Origin: an uncultured bacterium
Lineage (GTDB): Bacteria; Acidobacteriota; Thermoanaerobaculia; Thermoanaerobaculales; Thermoanaerobaculaceae
NCBI GenBank assembly: GCA_937924755.1
Contig: CALEVZ010000011.1
Span: 1-64,000 of the forward strand
DNA: 64,000 nucleotides
Reading direction: 5' to 3'
A model generated the notes under the pieces. That model made no database searches. It was given only the letters and a program-made list of their open reading frames with translations, and was not told where the DNA came from. Positions 46,952-56,396 of the stretch are shown here, one piece after another; the stretch's first letter is position 1, and the number at the start of each line of letters is the position of its first letter. Made by a program: the position numbers and the translations under genes.

Positions 46952-47431
46952 ATGGCCGGTCGACGCTGGTGGCACTCCCCGGCGGTGGCGCGGGCGTTTC
47001 GCGCCGGCTCGCGGTTGTCCGGCTCGCTCTCGGGGGTGTGGCGGCTGGCCTCGGCGGCGCGGGTGGCGCTGCGGAGCGTGCGCGCCGCACCCCACCGCTT
47101 CCGCGCCGACGCCGCCCTGGTGATCCGCATGCTCGAGGACGTCGCCCGCCGCCGCTACCGGCGGCTGCCGGTGCGCACCCTCATCGCCGCCGCCGCCGCC
47201 CTGGTGTACTTCCTCAACCCCCTCGACCTCATCCCCGATGTCCTGCCGGGGCTGGGGCTCATAGACGATGCGGCGGTGCTCGCCTGGATCGTGGGTCTGA
47301 TCCGCAAGGATCTGAACGCCTACCGCGCCTGGGCGTCCGAGTGGGGCGACGCCATCGACGTGGAGGGGTACGTGGTCGAGGGGCCTCCAGCAAGCTCCGA
47401 GGCCACCTCCCGCCCGCCTCTCCCAGGATAG
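46952..47431 (+). CDS. DUF1232 (YkvA-like) membrane protein
   Basis: A 159-residue protein three bases downstream of aspS. The hallmark DUF1232 segment is present: AAALVYFLNPLDLIPDVLPGLGLIDDAAVL, a membrane-associated helical hairpin with the conserved NPxDLIPD. The N-terminus is basic and Ala-rich; the C-terminal ~45 residues are acidic. Function of the family is unknown. Likely cotranscribed with aspS. Confidence 0.85.
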   Translation: MAGRRWWHSPAVARAFRAGSRLSGSLSGVWRLASAARVALRSVRAAPHRFRADAALVIRMLEDVARRRYRRLPVRTLIAAAAALVYFLNPLDLIPDVLPGLGLIDDAAVLAWIVGLIRKDLNAYRAWASEWGDAIDVEGYVVEGPPASSEATSRPPLPG

Positions 47432-47484
47432 ACACGCCGGCGCCGTCCCCTCGGACGGCCGATGGGTTCGTGTACCCTTCGCCC

Positions 47485-49887
47485 ATGACCGTCCCCTTCC
47501 TCTGCATCCACGGCCACTTCTACCAGCCGCCGCGGGAAAACCCGTGGCTCGACCGCATCGAGGTACAGGACTCCGCCGCCCCGTTTCACGACTGGAACGA
47601 GCGCGTCACCGCCGAATGCTACGCTCCGATGGCGGCGGCGCGCATCCTCGATTCGGCCGGCCGCATCGCCACCATCGTCAACCTGTACTCCCGCATCAGC
47701 TTCAACTTCGGACCCACGCTCCTGTCGTGGCTGGAACGCCACGCCCCCGAAACCTACGCCGCGATCCTCAAGGCCGACCGGGAGAGCCTCCACCGCTTCT
47801 CCGGCCACGGTGCGGCCCTCGCCCAGGCCTACAACCACACCATCCTGCCTCTCGCCTCGCGGCGCGACAAGGTGACGCAGGTGCGCTGGGGCATCGCCGA
47901 CTTCGTGCATCGCTTCGGTCGCGACCCGGAGGGGATGTGGCTGCCCGAAACCGGCGTGGATGTGGAAACCCTCGAGGTGCTGGCCGAGCATGGAATCCGC
48001 TTCACCATCCTGGCGCCGCACCAGGCCCGCCGCATACGGCGCCCGGGCGGGACCTGGCAGGAGGTGGGGGAGAGCGGCGTCGACAGCCGCCGCCCCTACC
48101 TCATTCATCTTCCCTCGGGCCGCTCGCTGGCGCTGTTTTTCTACCACGGACCGGTGGCCCGCGCGGTGGCGTTCGAACGCCTGCTCTCCTCCGGCGAGGC
48201 GTTCCTCGCCCGCCTGCTGGCCATCGCCGACGCCGGCAGCGGCAACGATCAACTGCTGCACATCGCCACCGACGGGGAGACCTACGGCCACCACCACCGC
48301 TTCGGCGAGATGGCCCTGGCCTGGGCGCTACACGCCGCCGAGCGGCAGGGGGTGGCGCGCTTGAGCAACTACGGCGAGTACCTGGAGCTCCACCCCCCCA
48401 CCTGGGAGGTGGAGCTGGCCGAGGGCACCTCGTGGAGCTGTGCCCACGGGGTGGAGCGCTGGCGCGCCGACTGCGGCTGCCGCCTCGCCGCGGGGACCTC
48501 GCAGGCCTGGCGGGGGCCGCTGCGGCAGGCGCTGGAGTGGTTGCGCGACACCGCCGACACCCTGTTCGCGCGGGAAGGCGGCCGCCTCTTCCGCGACCCC
48601 TGGGCCGCCAGAGACGCGGCGGTGACCCTTCATCTCGACGGCGCAGGCGATGCCACCTCCCGTTTTCTTGCGGCCCACTGCGGTCGCCCCCTCACCCCGG
48701 AAGAGACCACGAAGGCACTGCGGTTCATTGAGATGCAGCGCAACGCCCAGCTCATGTTCACCTCCTGCGGGTGGTTTTTCGACGACATCGCCGGGCTCGA
48801 GGCCGAGCAAATCCTGCGCTACGCCGCCCGTGCCGCGGAGCTGGCCGAAAGCCTCGGCGGCGGGCCTTTGCTGACCGAGTTGGAGCGGCGCCTGGCGGCC
48901 GCCCGGGGCAACGATGCGGCGCTGCCCGACGGCGCCGAGGTGTTTCGCCGGCGGGTGCTTTCGTCCATGTACACGCTGCCGCAGCTGGGGGCGCGGGCGG
49001 CGTTGTTGGCGCTCTTCCCCGACGAGGAGCGCCCGGTGCCGCGGATCCAGACCTCCCTGGCCGGTCGGATCGAGAGCTTCGGCCGGGCACGACTGGCCAG
49101 CGGTCATCTGCGTCTGACCGCCCCCGCCACCGGCGAAGGGGCGGAGCTCACCTTCGCCGCCGTGCACTTCGGCGACCACACGCTGCTCGCCGGAGTCCGC
49201 CCCTCCCCCGCGGAGGCCGGCGGGGAGCACACCCTCGACGACATCCGCAGCGCTTTCCGCCGTGCCGATCCGGCGGCCGTGCTGCGGCTCATCGACCGCG
49301 ACATGGAGCTGAGCATCACGCTGGCCGGCTTGCCCGTGGACGATCGCCGCTGGGTACTGGATCGCATCGTCGCCTCCGCCGTCGAAGACACCCGCGCCGT
49401 CTACCGCACCCTCTATTACGCCCACGCGCAGCTCTTGAGCTTCACCGCCGAGCTGGGCGTGCCGATCCCGCCGGAACTCGCCACCGCCGCCGCCCGCGCC
49501 ATCGACCACACCCTCGCCGCCGAGCTGTTGGCAGTAACTCCAGACCCTCAGCGTCTGCGGGAAATCGTCTCCGAGGCGCGCCGCCTGCACGTCGCCCCGG
49601 ATGGGGCGGCGCACGGTCTCACCCTGGGGCGGGCGCTGGAGCGCCTGGTGGCCGCCGTGGCCGAAAGCCCCGGCGAGGTGACGGCCCTCGAGACCCTCAC
49701 CGAGCTGCTGCGGCTGGTGCCGGAGCTGGGATTCCCGGTCAACCTGTGGCAGGTCGAAACCCGCTACTGGGCGTTGCGCCAGCAGCTGCGGGAGGGCTGC
49801 TGGGGGAGTGAGGACCCACCCTGGCAAGCCGCCTTCGCCCGCCTCGGCGAGATCCTCCGCTTCGCCCCCCAGCTCGACCCGAAATAG
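47485..49887 (+). CDS. Family 57 glycoside hydrolase with DUF3536
   Basis: An 800-residue cytoplasmic protein. The N-terminal ~290 residues are a GH57 catalytic barrel: FLCIHGHFYQPPRENPW opening, the likely nucleophile Glu155 in GMWLPETGVD, and the acid/base candidate Asp263 in HIATDGETYGHHH. The remainder matches DUF3536, found attached to such GH57 domains. Family members act on alpha-glucans (amylase or branching activity), which fits the alpha-glucan phosphorylase at 58201. Its last 53 bases contain one copy of the 30-bp direct repeat that reappears at 51157, so its C-terminus may have been altered by an insertion. Confidence 0.88.
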   Translation: MTVPFLCIHGHFYQPPRENPWLDRIEVQDSAAPFHDWNERVTAECYAPMAAARILDSAGRIATIVNLYSRISFNFGPTLLSWLERHAPETYAAILKADRESLHRFSGHGAALAQAYNHTILPLASRRDKVTQVRWGIADFVHRFGRDPEGMWLPETGVDVETLEVLAEHGIRFTILAPHQARRIRRPGGTWQEVGESGVDSRRPYLIHLPSGRSLALFFYHGPVARAVAFERLLSSGEAFLARLLAIADAGSGNDQLLHIATDGETYGHHHRFGEMALAWALHAAERQGVARLSNYGEYLELHPPTWEVELAEGTSWSCAHGVERWRADCGCRLAAGTSQAWRGPLRQALEWLRDTADTLFAREGGRLFRDPWAARDAAVTLHLDGAGDATSRFLAAHCGRPLTPEETTKALRFIEMQRNAQLMFTSCGWFFDDIAGLEAEQILRYAARAAELAESLGGGPLLTELERRLAAARGNDAALPDGAEVFRRRVLSSMYTLPQLGARAALLALFPDEERPVPRIQTSLAGRIESFGRARLASGHLRLTAPATGEGAELTFAAVHFGDHTLLAGVRPSPAEAGGEHTLDDIRSAFRRADPAAVLRLIDRDMELSITLAGLPVDDRRWVLDRIVASAVEDTRAVYRTLYYAHAQLLSFTAELGVPIPPELATAAARAIDHTLAAELLAVTPDPQRLREIVSEARRLHVAPDGAAHGLTLGRALERLVAAVAESPGEVTALETLTELLRLVPELGFPVNLWQVETRYWALRQQLREGCWGSEDPPWQAAFARLGEILRFAPQLDPK
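49835..49864 (+). repeat. 30-bp direct repeat, left copy
   Basis: Perfectly identical to 51157-51186. This copy lies in the last codons of the GH57 gene (ARLGEILRF). The two copies bracket ~1.3 kb holding the low-G+C methyltransferase gene. Confidence 0.9.
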
Positions 49888-49987
49888 CGCTCCTGCACCA
49901 CCCGCGCCGAGGGCCTCGCAGCGGCTGACGGCATGCGGCTCAGGCGCGCCGCCGAGGGCAGCGCAGCGGCGTCGGCTAAAGCGGCGG

Positions 49988-50864
49988 GTTGGGCGGCCAT
50001 GCCGAGGTGCTGGCTGCGATGTCTTCATCGTATGAAATGTGACCTACTGATGCCTGGAAATGACCACCGCTTCACGGCAGTTTCGCCAGAACACTGAGGA
50101 GTGCTCTACGTTGATTGGCAAGCCAGCCCCCTCGAGCATGCCATGGATACCGCCACCGGCGAGGAAAGCTTTAAAGTTGCGATTGTGGTCGCGTCCGAAC
50201 GTTGCTTCCACGATGCGAATGCCAATTCCACCTGCGTTCTTGGGAAGCGGGACTACCGAGTCAATGATGATACACTTGTTGGCAACGCGCAGTGCTTCCG
50301 TTAGGACACGAACCTGTTGTGAACGGGGCAGTTCGTGCATGATCATCAGCATCGTGGCGTAATCAAAAGAATGATCCCCAAAGGCTCTCAAGTCGGTAGC
50401 ATCTTCATGGACAAAAACCACATCTTCAAAGGGACTGCATTTGCGAGCGAATTCCAACATACGTAGTGAAAGGTCAAGACCCACGACGCGGCAATGTTTC
50501 TGCTCCTTAAGTGAGAAGCACAGCAACCCCGTACCGCAGCCTATGTCCAGCACCGACGATCCTTCAGCGATGAGGTCTACGGTTATTTGGCGCGCTTCGG
50601 CTAGCTGAGAATCGAAGAGCTTGTGGTAAATGGCTCCATAATAGAGCAAACTTTTATCTTTCGGCATAACAAAATTCCCTTTCTGCAAGCCGTCTAACGC
50701 AAGGTTCGGCTGACGCGAGCCCGCGCCGCCGGCGAGCGGTCGGCTGGAGAGCCTTGGATGTCCCTGAAGTATTGGTCTTTCATGGCGTTCTTTATTATAC
50801 CCAACGCCTTGCCGCAGGCTGCGGCCGCCGAACGTGACCGTCGGCTTCATCGGCTTGTTGGCGG
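49988..50864 (-). mobile_element. Candidate orphan integron cassettes (attC-like sites, no integrase)
   Basis: On the minus strand, the methyltransferase ATG lies 25 bases after GCGTTAGAC (50692-50698 holds GTTAGAC), the usual attC end. Its stop is followed after ~50 bases by GCCCAAC (49988-49994) and TTAGCCGACGCCGC, resembling the first half of an attC with an unpaired A. A second attC-like site spans 50799-50864, reading GCCAACAAGCCGATGAAGC to GGCGTTGGGT. Between the two upstream sites is a ~100-base cassette with a 29-codon frame (50694-50783) preceded by TATAAT. Orientation and spacing fit one-gene cassettes; arm pairing is imperfect and no intI is in the window. Confidence 0.4.
50044..50667 (-). 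CDS. Class I SAM-dependent methyltransferase, probably acquired
   Basis: A 207-residue methyltransferase from the ATG at 50667, with AAAGGGA upstream. Motif I is SSVLDIGCGTGLLCFSL (37-53), followed by VVGLDLSLRMLEFARK and VHEDATDLRAF. The substrate is unknown; the fold resembles small-molecule or quinone methyltransferases. Base composition differs sharply from the neighbours (185 G+C in the 360 bases 50281-50640, about 51%), the surrounding sequence is attC-like and a 30-bp direct repeat brackets the segment, so horizontal transfer is likely. A longer in-frame extension upstream crosses the attC-like sites and is rejected. Confidence 0.85.
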   Translation of the reverse strand: MPKDKSLLYYGAIYHKLFDSQLAEARQITVDLIAEGSSVLDIGCGTGLLCFSLKEQKHCRVVGLDLSLRMLEFARKCSPFEDVVFVHEDATDLRAFGDHSFDYATMLMIMHELPRSQQVRVLTEALRVANKCIIIDSVVPLPKNAGGIGIRIVEATFGRDHNRNFKAFLAGGGIHGMLEGAGLPINVEHSSVFWRNCREAVVISRHQ

Positions 50865-51203
50865 CGCTTTTGCACCCGGTCCGCCACTCCCACCACCATC
50901 CCGTCATGGAGGTCTTCGCCGCCTGCTCTGCGGGCGCTGGGCGTGGCCTTCCATGGCGCCACGGCCACGGCGGCCGGTTCGTCTCCGATCCCTTCCAACG
51001 CGAGCTCGCGTTCCGCGGCATGACCCCGCAGCCGGCCTTCGTCCGCCAGGCCGCGGGCGAGGGCCTCCGGTCCCGGGGGCGGCGGGCACGGGGAGAGCTT
51101 CCTCCTTCACGCCGTTTCCGCGGCCAGGCTGCCGCTTCGACCCCGGATCAGGGGGCTCGCCCGCCTCGGCGAGATCCTCCGCTTCGTCCCCGCAACCTGA
51201 CGG
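50668..51203. other. Intergenic segment upstream of the methyltransferase
   Basis: About 540 bases. The first ~200 contain the two attC-like sites described separately. The rest, to the right copy of the 30-bp repeat, holds open frames on both strands that match nothing I recognise; I see no gene. Confidence 0.4.
51157..51186 (+). repeat. 30-bp direct repeat, right copy
   Basis: Identical to 49835-49864. Read in the GH57 frame, this copy continues RLGEILRFVPAT and then a stop, so it may preserve the original end of the GH57 gene before ~1.3 kb was inserted. Confidence 0.85.
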
Positions 51204-51914
51204 CTAGGGGCGGCGCTCCACCTCGCCGGTCATGGGTACGAAGCGCACCGGAATGACGTCGCGCTCCTGAATGCCCCCCTCCGTGCGGGTGATGACCTTG
51301 AGCTGCTGGTAAAACGAGCCCACGGGAATGACCATGGAGCCGCCCACGGCCAGCTGCTCCAGCAGCGGCTCGGGGATGCGGTCGGGGGCGGCGGTGACGA
51401 TGATGCCGGCAAACGGTGCCGCCTCCGGCCACCCCTGGTAGCCGTCCCCGGCGCGCACGTGCACCGTTTCGAGCCCCAGATCAGCCAGGCGCTTGCGCGC
51501 CTCCGCCGCCAGCGAGGCGCGGATCTCAATGGTGTACACCTCGCACCCCATGGCAGCCAGTACCGCCGCCTGGTAGCCCGAGCCGGTGCCGATCTCCAAC
51601 ACCTTGTCCCCCGGCTTGACGCCGAGCAGCTCGCTCATCAGCCCGACGATGTAGGGCTGGGAGATGGTCTGACCCTCGCCGATGGGCAGGGGATGATCGG
51701 CGTACGCCTGGGAGCGCAGATCGGCCGGCACGAACAGGTGCCGCGGCACGGTGCGCATGGCGTCGAGGACGCGGGCGTCCTTGACGCCCCGCGCCTCGAT
51801 CTGGGTACGCACCATCTCGGCCCGCGCCTTCGCCCAGCTCTGCGAGTCGTCCGCGGCGGGAGCACCGCCGCATCCCCACGGCCACCCTCCCGCCAGTAGG
51901 AGCGTCACGAGCAT
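51204..51914 (-). CDS. pcm: Protein-L-isoaspartate O-methyltransferase
   Basis: Repairs isoaspartyl residues in damaged proteins using SAM; 236 residues. The start at 51914 has AGGAGG six bases upstream; a GTG at 51929 overlapping the upstream stop is an alternative. The N-terminus is a signal/lipoprotein-like segment ([16 protein letters not shown]), so this copy may be exported, which is seen in some bacteria. Motifs: [39 protein letters not shown] and the C-terminal LVPMTGEVE-like end. It follows the amidohydrolase gene and lies close to an isoaspartyl-peptidase-like gene. Confidence 0.92.
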   Translation of the reverse strand: MLVTLLLAGGWPWGCGGAPAADDSQSWAKARAEMVRTQIEARGVKDARVLDAMRTVPRHLFVPADLRSQAYADHPLPIGEGQTISQPYIVGLMSELLGVKPGDKVLEIGTGSGYQAAVLAAMGCEVYTIEIRASLAAEARKRLADLGLETVHVRAGDGYQGWPEAAPFAGIIVTAAPDRIPEPLLEQLAVGGSMVIPVGSFYQQLKVITRTEGGIQERDVIPVRFVPMTGEVERRP

Positions 51915-51925
51915 GGACGTCCTCC

Positions 51926-53596
51926 TCACGAACCACCTCCGGCCGCAAAGGCATCGCGGCCCGCCACCACGGTACGCAAGACCCGTGCCTCCCGCAGGGA
52001 ATCGGGGACAGCGGCGAGCAGATCGCGGTCGAAGATGGTGAAATCGGCGGCGTATCCGGGCAGGATGCGGCCGCGCCACGACTCCTCGAAAGCGGCGTAG
52101 GCGGCCCACTGGGTGAAGCCGAGGATCGCCTCCTCGGCGGTGAGTGCCTCGGCCAGGTTCCAGCCCTCCGGGGGTGTCCCCTCCAGAGTGCGGCGCGTCA
52201 CCGCCGCCCACAACCCCAGGCGCGGATCGGCGTCTTCCACCGGAACATCGGAACCGAGGCAGAGCGCCGCCCCGGCTTCAAGCAGCGACCGCCAGCGGTA
52301 CGCCCAGAGGGTTCGCTCCTGGCCGAGACGCTGGGGCACCCATGGCATATCCGAGGTGCAGTGGGTGGGCTGCACCGAGGCAACGACCCCCAGCGCGGCA
52401 AAGCGGGGCACGTCCTCGGGGCGCACGATCTGCGCGTGCTCGACGCGCGGCCGCATCCCCACCAGGCCGGCGCCGGTGAGGGCGGCGTCGAAGGCATCCA
52501 GGACGGCGGTGACCGCGGCATCACCGATGGCGTGGACGCACGGCTGAAAGCCGGCGCCGGCGATGCGCTGGACGAGCTTCACGAGGTGCCCCGGCGGCGT
52601 CAGCTGCAGCCCCGAGGTCGTCGGTTCATCGCTGTAGGGCGCCGACAGCCACGCCCCGCGCGAACCCAGCGCCCCGTCGGCGTACAGCTTGACGGCGCGC
52701 ACGGCCAGGCGCCCGTCGCCGCTCACCCAGGCGCCGCGAGGCAGCTCGGCGGCCAACAAGGCCTCGTCCGAGCCTTCCAGCATGCAGTAGACGCGGATGG
52801 GCAAGCGCCCCTCCTGCTGCAGGCGGCGCAACACCGAAAGCGTCTCCCCACCGGTGCCGGCGTCGTGGATGGAGGTAAAGCCCAAGGCGGCGAGCGCTTC
52901 GGCGGCACGCAGCACGCGGCGCTCGAGGTCGGCTGCGGCGATGCCGCGGACATGCTCGCTGACCAAAGACATGGCTGCGTCGACCAGGACCCCGGTGGGC
53001 TCCCCGGAGCCGTCGCGCAGAATCCGCCCGCCGGGGGGGTCCACGGTCGCGGCAGAAACCCCCGCCCGCTGCAGCGCCGCCCGGTTGACCAGCACGGCGT
53101 GCCCGTCCACCCGCCGCAGGATCACCGGGTGGTCGGGCACCGCCTCGGAGAGTGCGGCATGATGCGGGAACCCGCCCCCGGGCCAGAGGTTCTGGTCCCA
53201 GCCCCGGCCCTGCACCCAGCTGCCGGGCGGCAGCTCGGCGGCGGCGCGCCGGACGCGCGCGATCACCTCCTCATAGGATGCCGCCCCGCGCAGGTCCACC
53301 TGCTCCAGCGCCGCGCCGAACCCCACCAGGTGGCCGTGGCTTTCGGTGAACCCGGGGTAGACGTGGGCGCCGGCCAGGTCCACCACCTCCCGCGCCGCCC
53401 GCCGCCAGGCCCGGTCCCGATCGGCGGCCACCACCGCCAAGATCCGCCCCTCCGCCACCGCCACGCTGGCGCGCTCGGCGCCGCGCGGCGTGTGCACGAC
53501 GCCTCCCACCAGCAGCCGGTCGGCGCCGGGCACCGGGGCACAGCCGACCGCCGCCGCGGTTGCGGCGACCAACACGATGCCGGCCAGCTTCTTCAT
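51926..53596 (-). CDS. Exported amidohydrolase (YtcJ-like, amidohydrolase 3 family)
   Basis: A 556-residue metal-dependent hydrolase. The start at 53596 gives a lipoprotein signal peptide with lipobox AVGC at ~16-19. Metal-site motifs: GFTESHGHL (HxH), [16 protein letters not shown] (the family's lysine/loop region), [16 protein letters not shown] and [16 protein letters not shown]. The end [17 protein letters not shown]...[10 protein letters not shown] is typical. Members cleave diverse amides; the substrate cannot be stated. Its TGA overlaps the possible GTG start of pcm, so the two are probably cotranscribed. Confidence 0.88.
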   Translation of the reverse strand: MKKLAGIVLVAATAAAVGCAPVPGADRLLVGGVVHTPRGAERASVAVAEGRILAVVAADRDRAWRRAAREVVDLAGAHVYPGFTESHGHLVGFGAALEQVDLRGAASYEEVIARVRRAAAELPPGSWVQGRGWDQNLWPGGGFPHHAALSEAVPDHPVILRRVDGHAVLVNRAALQRAGVSAATVDPPGGRILRDGSGEPTGVLVDAAMSLVSEHVRGIAAADLERRVLRAAEALAALGFTSIHDAGTGGETLSVLRRLQQEGRLPIRVYCMLEGSDEALLAAELPRGAWVSGDGRLAVRAVKLYADGALGSRGAWLSAPYSDEPTTSGLQLTPPGHLVKLVQRIAGAGFQPCVHAIGDAAVTAVLDAFDAALTGAGLVGMRPRVEHAQIVRPEDVPRFAALGVVASVQPTHCTSDMPWVPQRLGQERTLWAYRWRSLLEAGAALCLGSDVPVEDADPRLGLWAAVTRRTLEGTPPEGWNLAEALTAEEAILGFTQWAAYAAFEESWRGRILPGYAADFTIFDRDLLAAVPDSLREARVLRTVVAGRDAFAAGGGS

Positions 53597-53757
53597 GGCT
53601 CTACTGTAGCCGTGCCGCCATCCCTGAGCAACGGCGACAGATGTCCCCCCCCTGCGCTCGTCATCAGCAACGCGGTGATTGCGCCGTCCGCGCGCCTCAC
53701 CTATGCTGCAGAGCGAAACGCCGCGCCACGCGCTCCGCGCCCGGCGGGAGGGATGCC

Positions 53758-54828
53758 ATGCCCCAGCTTCTGACACGTCGCCATCTCCTGCGCACCGGCG
53801 CCGCGGCGGCCGCCGCCACGGCCGTCGCGCCGCGCCGCCGTGCCGCGGCCGAAAACCCGCTCCGCCCGGTGGCGGTGGCCTCGGGCAACGGGCTCGCCGC
53901 GGTGAAGGAAGCGGTGGCGCGCATGCTGGCCGGTGTCTCTCCGGTCGCAGCCGCGGTGGCCGGCGTGGCGCTGGTGGAGGCAGACCCGGAGGACGTCACG
54001 GTCGGCTACGGCGGCCTGCCCAACGAGGACGGAGTGGTGCAGCTGGACGCCGCGGTGATGGACGGCAGCACCATGCGAGCCGGCGCGGTGGCGGCGCTGG
54101 AGCGCATCAAGCACCCGGCCCAGGTGGCCCTCAAGGTCATGCAGCACACCACCCGGGTGCTGCTGGTGGGCGAGGGGGCGCTGCGCTTTGCCCGCGCCCA
54201 CGGTTTCCCCGAGGAGAACCTGCTCACCGAGCGGGCGCGCAAGATCTGGCTGCACTGGAAAAACACCGCTTCCCCCGACGACGACTGGCTGGAGCTGCCG
54301 GAGGACAGCGACGACCCCGATATCCAGTGGTTCGAAAAGCGCTTCGGGCGGAGGCTCGCCCGGCCCACCGGCACCATTCACCTGTCGGCATGCGGGGGAG
54401 ACGGCAGCCTCGGGTGCTGCACCACTACCTCCGGCCTGGCCTTCAAATTGCCCGGCCGGGTGGGCGACTCGCCGCTGGTGGGCGCCGGGCTGTACTGCGA
54501 CGGCGAGGTGGGCTCCGCCGGCGCCACCGGGCACGGCGAGAGCTGCATGCTCACCGCCGGCGCCCACACCGTGGTGGAGTTCATGCGCCAGGGGGCCTCG
54601 CCGCAGGAAGCCTGCCTGGAAACCTGCCGGCGCATCGTCCGCAACACCCGCCTGGACTACCTGAAGGACGCCCAGGGACGCCCCCGCAACAACGTCACCT
54701 TGTACGCCGTCAACCGCGCCGGGGAGGTGGGCAGCGCCGCCCTCCTCTCCGGTGCTCATTTCGCCGTTTGCCGCGCCGGCGAAGAGCCTCGCCTGGAAAG
54801 CTCGGCCTATCTCTTCGCCCGCACCTGA
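53758..54828 (+). CDS. Ntn-hydrolase: isoaspartyl peptidase / N4-GlcNAc-asparaginase family
   Basis: A 356-residue self-processing hydrolase. MPQLLTRRHLLRTGAAAAAA is a twin-arginine-type export signal. The body has the T2 family features: GGLPNEDGVVQLDAAVMDG, VALKVMQHTTRVLLVGEGA, the cleavage site at TG|TIHLSA (Thr becomes the N-terminal nucleophile), and TTTSGLAFKLPGRVGDSPLVGAGLYCD. Gly before the nucleophile resembles isoaspartyl peptidases, whereas glycosylasparaginases usually have Asp. It may remove isoaspartyl or asparagine-linked groups in the periplasm, complementing pcm next door. Exact substrate unresolved. Confidence 0.88.
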   Translation: MPQLLTRRHLLRTGAAAAAATAVAPRRRAAAENPLRPVAVASGNGLAAVKEAVARMLAGVSPVAAAVAGVALVEADPEDVTVGYGGLPNEDGVVQLDAAVMDGSTMRAGAVAALERIKHPAQVALKVMQHTTRVLLVGEGALRFARAHGFPEENLLTERARKIWLHWKNTASPDDDWLELPEDSDDPDIQWFEKRFGRRLARPTGTIHLSACGGDGSLGCCTTTSGLAFKLPGRVGDSPLVGAGLYCDGEVGSAGATGHGESCMLTAGAHTVVEFMRQGASPQEACLETCRRIVRNTRLDYLKDAQGRPRNNVTLYAVNRAGEVGSAALLSGAHFAVCRAGEEPRLESSAYLFART

Positions 54829-54869
54829 GCCGCCGCGGGCGAGCCGGGCGTGCGGTATCCTTGCCGACC

Positions 54870-55715
54870 ATGGAAACGCTCACCCCCGGCCGCCTGGAAG
54901 AGATCGCCGCGGTCTTCGCCGCCCACCATGACACCGGGCGGGTGATTGCCGCCCTGGTGGCCGGGTCCGGCATCACCCTCGCCGTGCCCGGGTGGACCGA
55001 GGCCGCGGAGGTGTCCTACCAAGCCATCTTCCCCTTTCCCCACCACCCCCTGGCGGGCCACACCCCGTCGCTGACCTTGCTGCGCAAAGGCCCCCTCGGC
55101 CTACTTGTGTTCAACGGCCGCTTTCACCTCTACCAGGGGTACAGCGCCGCCGAGGTGGCCGCCATCCCCCGCCTGGCGGGCCTGCTGGGCGCTCCACTCT
55201 ACGTGCTCACCAACGCCGCCGGCGCTCTGGACCCTTCCTTGCGGCCCGGCGATCTGGTGGTCATCGAGGACCACCTCAACCTGCAGGGGGTCAACGCCCT
55301 GGTGGGAGAGTGGGCGCTGTGGCGGCAACCCCGCTTCCCGGACATGACGAAGGCGTACGATCCCACTCTGCGCCGCTGGGCGCTGGCGGGAGCCCGCGAG
55401 GCGGGGTTCACCGCTCAGCAGGGGGTCTACGCCGGGGTGCTCGGCCCCTCTTTCGAAACCCCCGCCGAGGTGCGCATGCTGCGCGCCCTCGGCGGCACGG
55501 TGGTGGGTATGTCCACGGTGCAGGAGGTGATCGCCGCCCGCCACATGGGCATGCGCGTGCTGGGGCTCTCCCTGGTGACCAACCTGGCCGCCGGCTTGAG
55601 CGACACCCAGCTCACCCATGAAGAGGTCATGGAAGTCGGGGCCATCGCCCGCCCGCGCCTGGCCGCCCTGCTCCGGCAGCTGGTGGCTCGCCTGGAGGAG
55701 GAGATAAACCATTGA
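54870..55715 (+). CDS. punA: Purine nucleoside phosphorylase
   Basis: Trimeric-type PNP cleaving inosine/guanosine with phosphate, 281 residues. Family motifs are clear: VAGSGI (phosphate), NGRFHLYQGY (phosphate/His), LTNAAGALDPSLRPGDLVVIEDHLN, GVYAGVLGPSFETPAEVRML and VGMSTVQEVIAARHMGMRVLGLSLVTNLAAG. The ATG at 54870 gives the expected length. The TGA overlaps the TTG start of the next gene. Likely purine salvage. Confidence 0.95.
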   Translation: METLTPGRLEEIAAVFAAHHDTGRVIAALVAGSGITLAVPGWTEAAEVSYQAIFPFPHHPLAGHTPSLTLLRKGPLGLLVFNGRFHLYQGYSAAEVAAIPRLAGLLGAPLYVLTNAAGALDPSLRPGDLVVIEDHLNLQGVNALVGEWALWRQPRFPDMTKAYDPTLRRWALAGAREAGFTAQQGVYAGVLGPSFETPAEVRMLRALGGTVVGMSTVQEVIAARHMGMRVLGLSLVTNLAAGLSDTQLTHEEVMEVGAIARPRLAALLRQLVARLEEEINH

Positions 55716-56350
55716 AAATGCTGCCATTCGAGGTGGGGCCCTTTGCCGCGCGCTGCGTGGTACTGACCGACGACGGCGGCCGCGACGCCTTCATCGTCGA
55801 CCCGGGGTTCGACGTCCAGGTGGTCGTGGAGGAGGTGCGGCGAGGGGGTCTTCACCCTTCCGCCATCCTCCTCACCCACGCTCACCTGGACCACGCCTAC
55901 GGGGTCGCCGAGGCCAAGGCGGCTTTCCCCGCCGCGCGGGTACTGCTCCACCCGGCCGATCTCCCCCTCTACGAGAACTTGCCAGCACAGGCCGCCGCCT
56001 TCGGCTTCCCGCCCCCGCCGGTGCTGCCGCCCGACGGCTTCCTCGCCGACGGGGAGGAATTCCTGCTCGGCGGCGAGCGCCTGCTAGTTCGCCACGCCCC
56101 CGGCCACTCCCCGGGGCACGTGGTGCTGGTGAGCCACACCACGCCCAGGGTGGCAGTGGTCGGCGACGTGCTGTTCGCCGGCTCGGTGGGACGTACGGAT
56201 CTGTGGGGTGGGTGCTTCGACACCCTGGCCCGCTCCATCCGCGAGGTCCTCTACGCCCTGCCGGGAGACACCCGCGTGGTACCCGGTCACGGCCCGGAGA
56301 CCACCATTGCCACCGAGGCGGCCAGCAACCCCTTCGTGCCCGCCCGCTGA
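55712..56350 (+). CDS. Metallo-beta-lactamase-fold hydrolase (glyoxalase II-like)
   Basis: A 212-residue MBL-fold enzyme. The TTG at 55712 overlaps the PNP stop and is eight bases after a GGAGGAGGAG site; an ATG at 55718 is the alternative. Zinc-site motifs: LLTHAHLDHAYG (HxHxDH), VRHAPGHSPGHVVLV, GDVLFAGSVGRTDLWG and VPGHGPETTI. The layout is that of small glyoxalase II-like thioesterases/hydrolases; the substrate is unknown. Coupled to PNP. Confidence 0.9.
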   Translation: MKMLPFEVGPFAARCVVLTDDGGRDAFIVDPGFDVQVVVEEVRRGGLHPSAILLTHAHLDHAYGVAEAKAAFPAARVLLHPADLPLYENLPAQAAAFGFPPPPVLPPDGFLADGEEFLLGGERLLVRHAPGHSPGHVVLVSHTTPRVAVVGDVLFAGSVGRTDLWGGCFDTLARSIREVLYALPGDTRVVPGHGPETTIATEAASNPFVPAR

Positions 56351-56396
56351 ACCCGAGGACGAAAAGGTACGTTCTATCCCGCGATGGGAGGACCCC

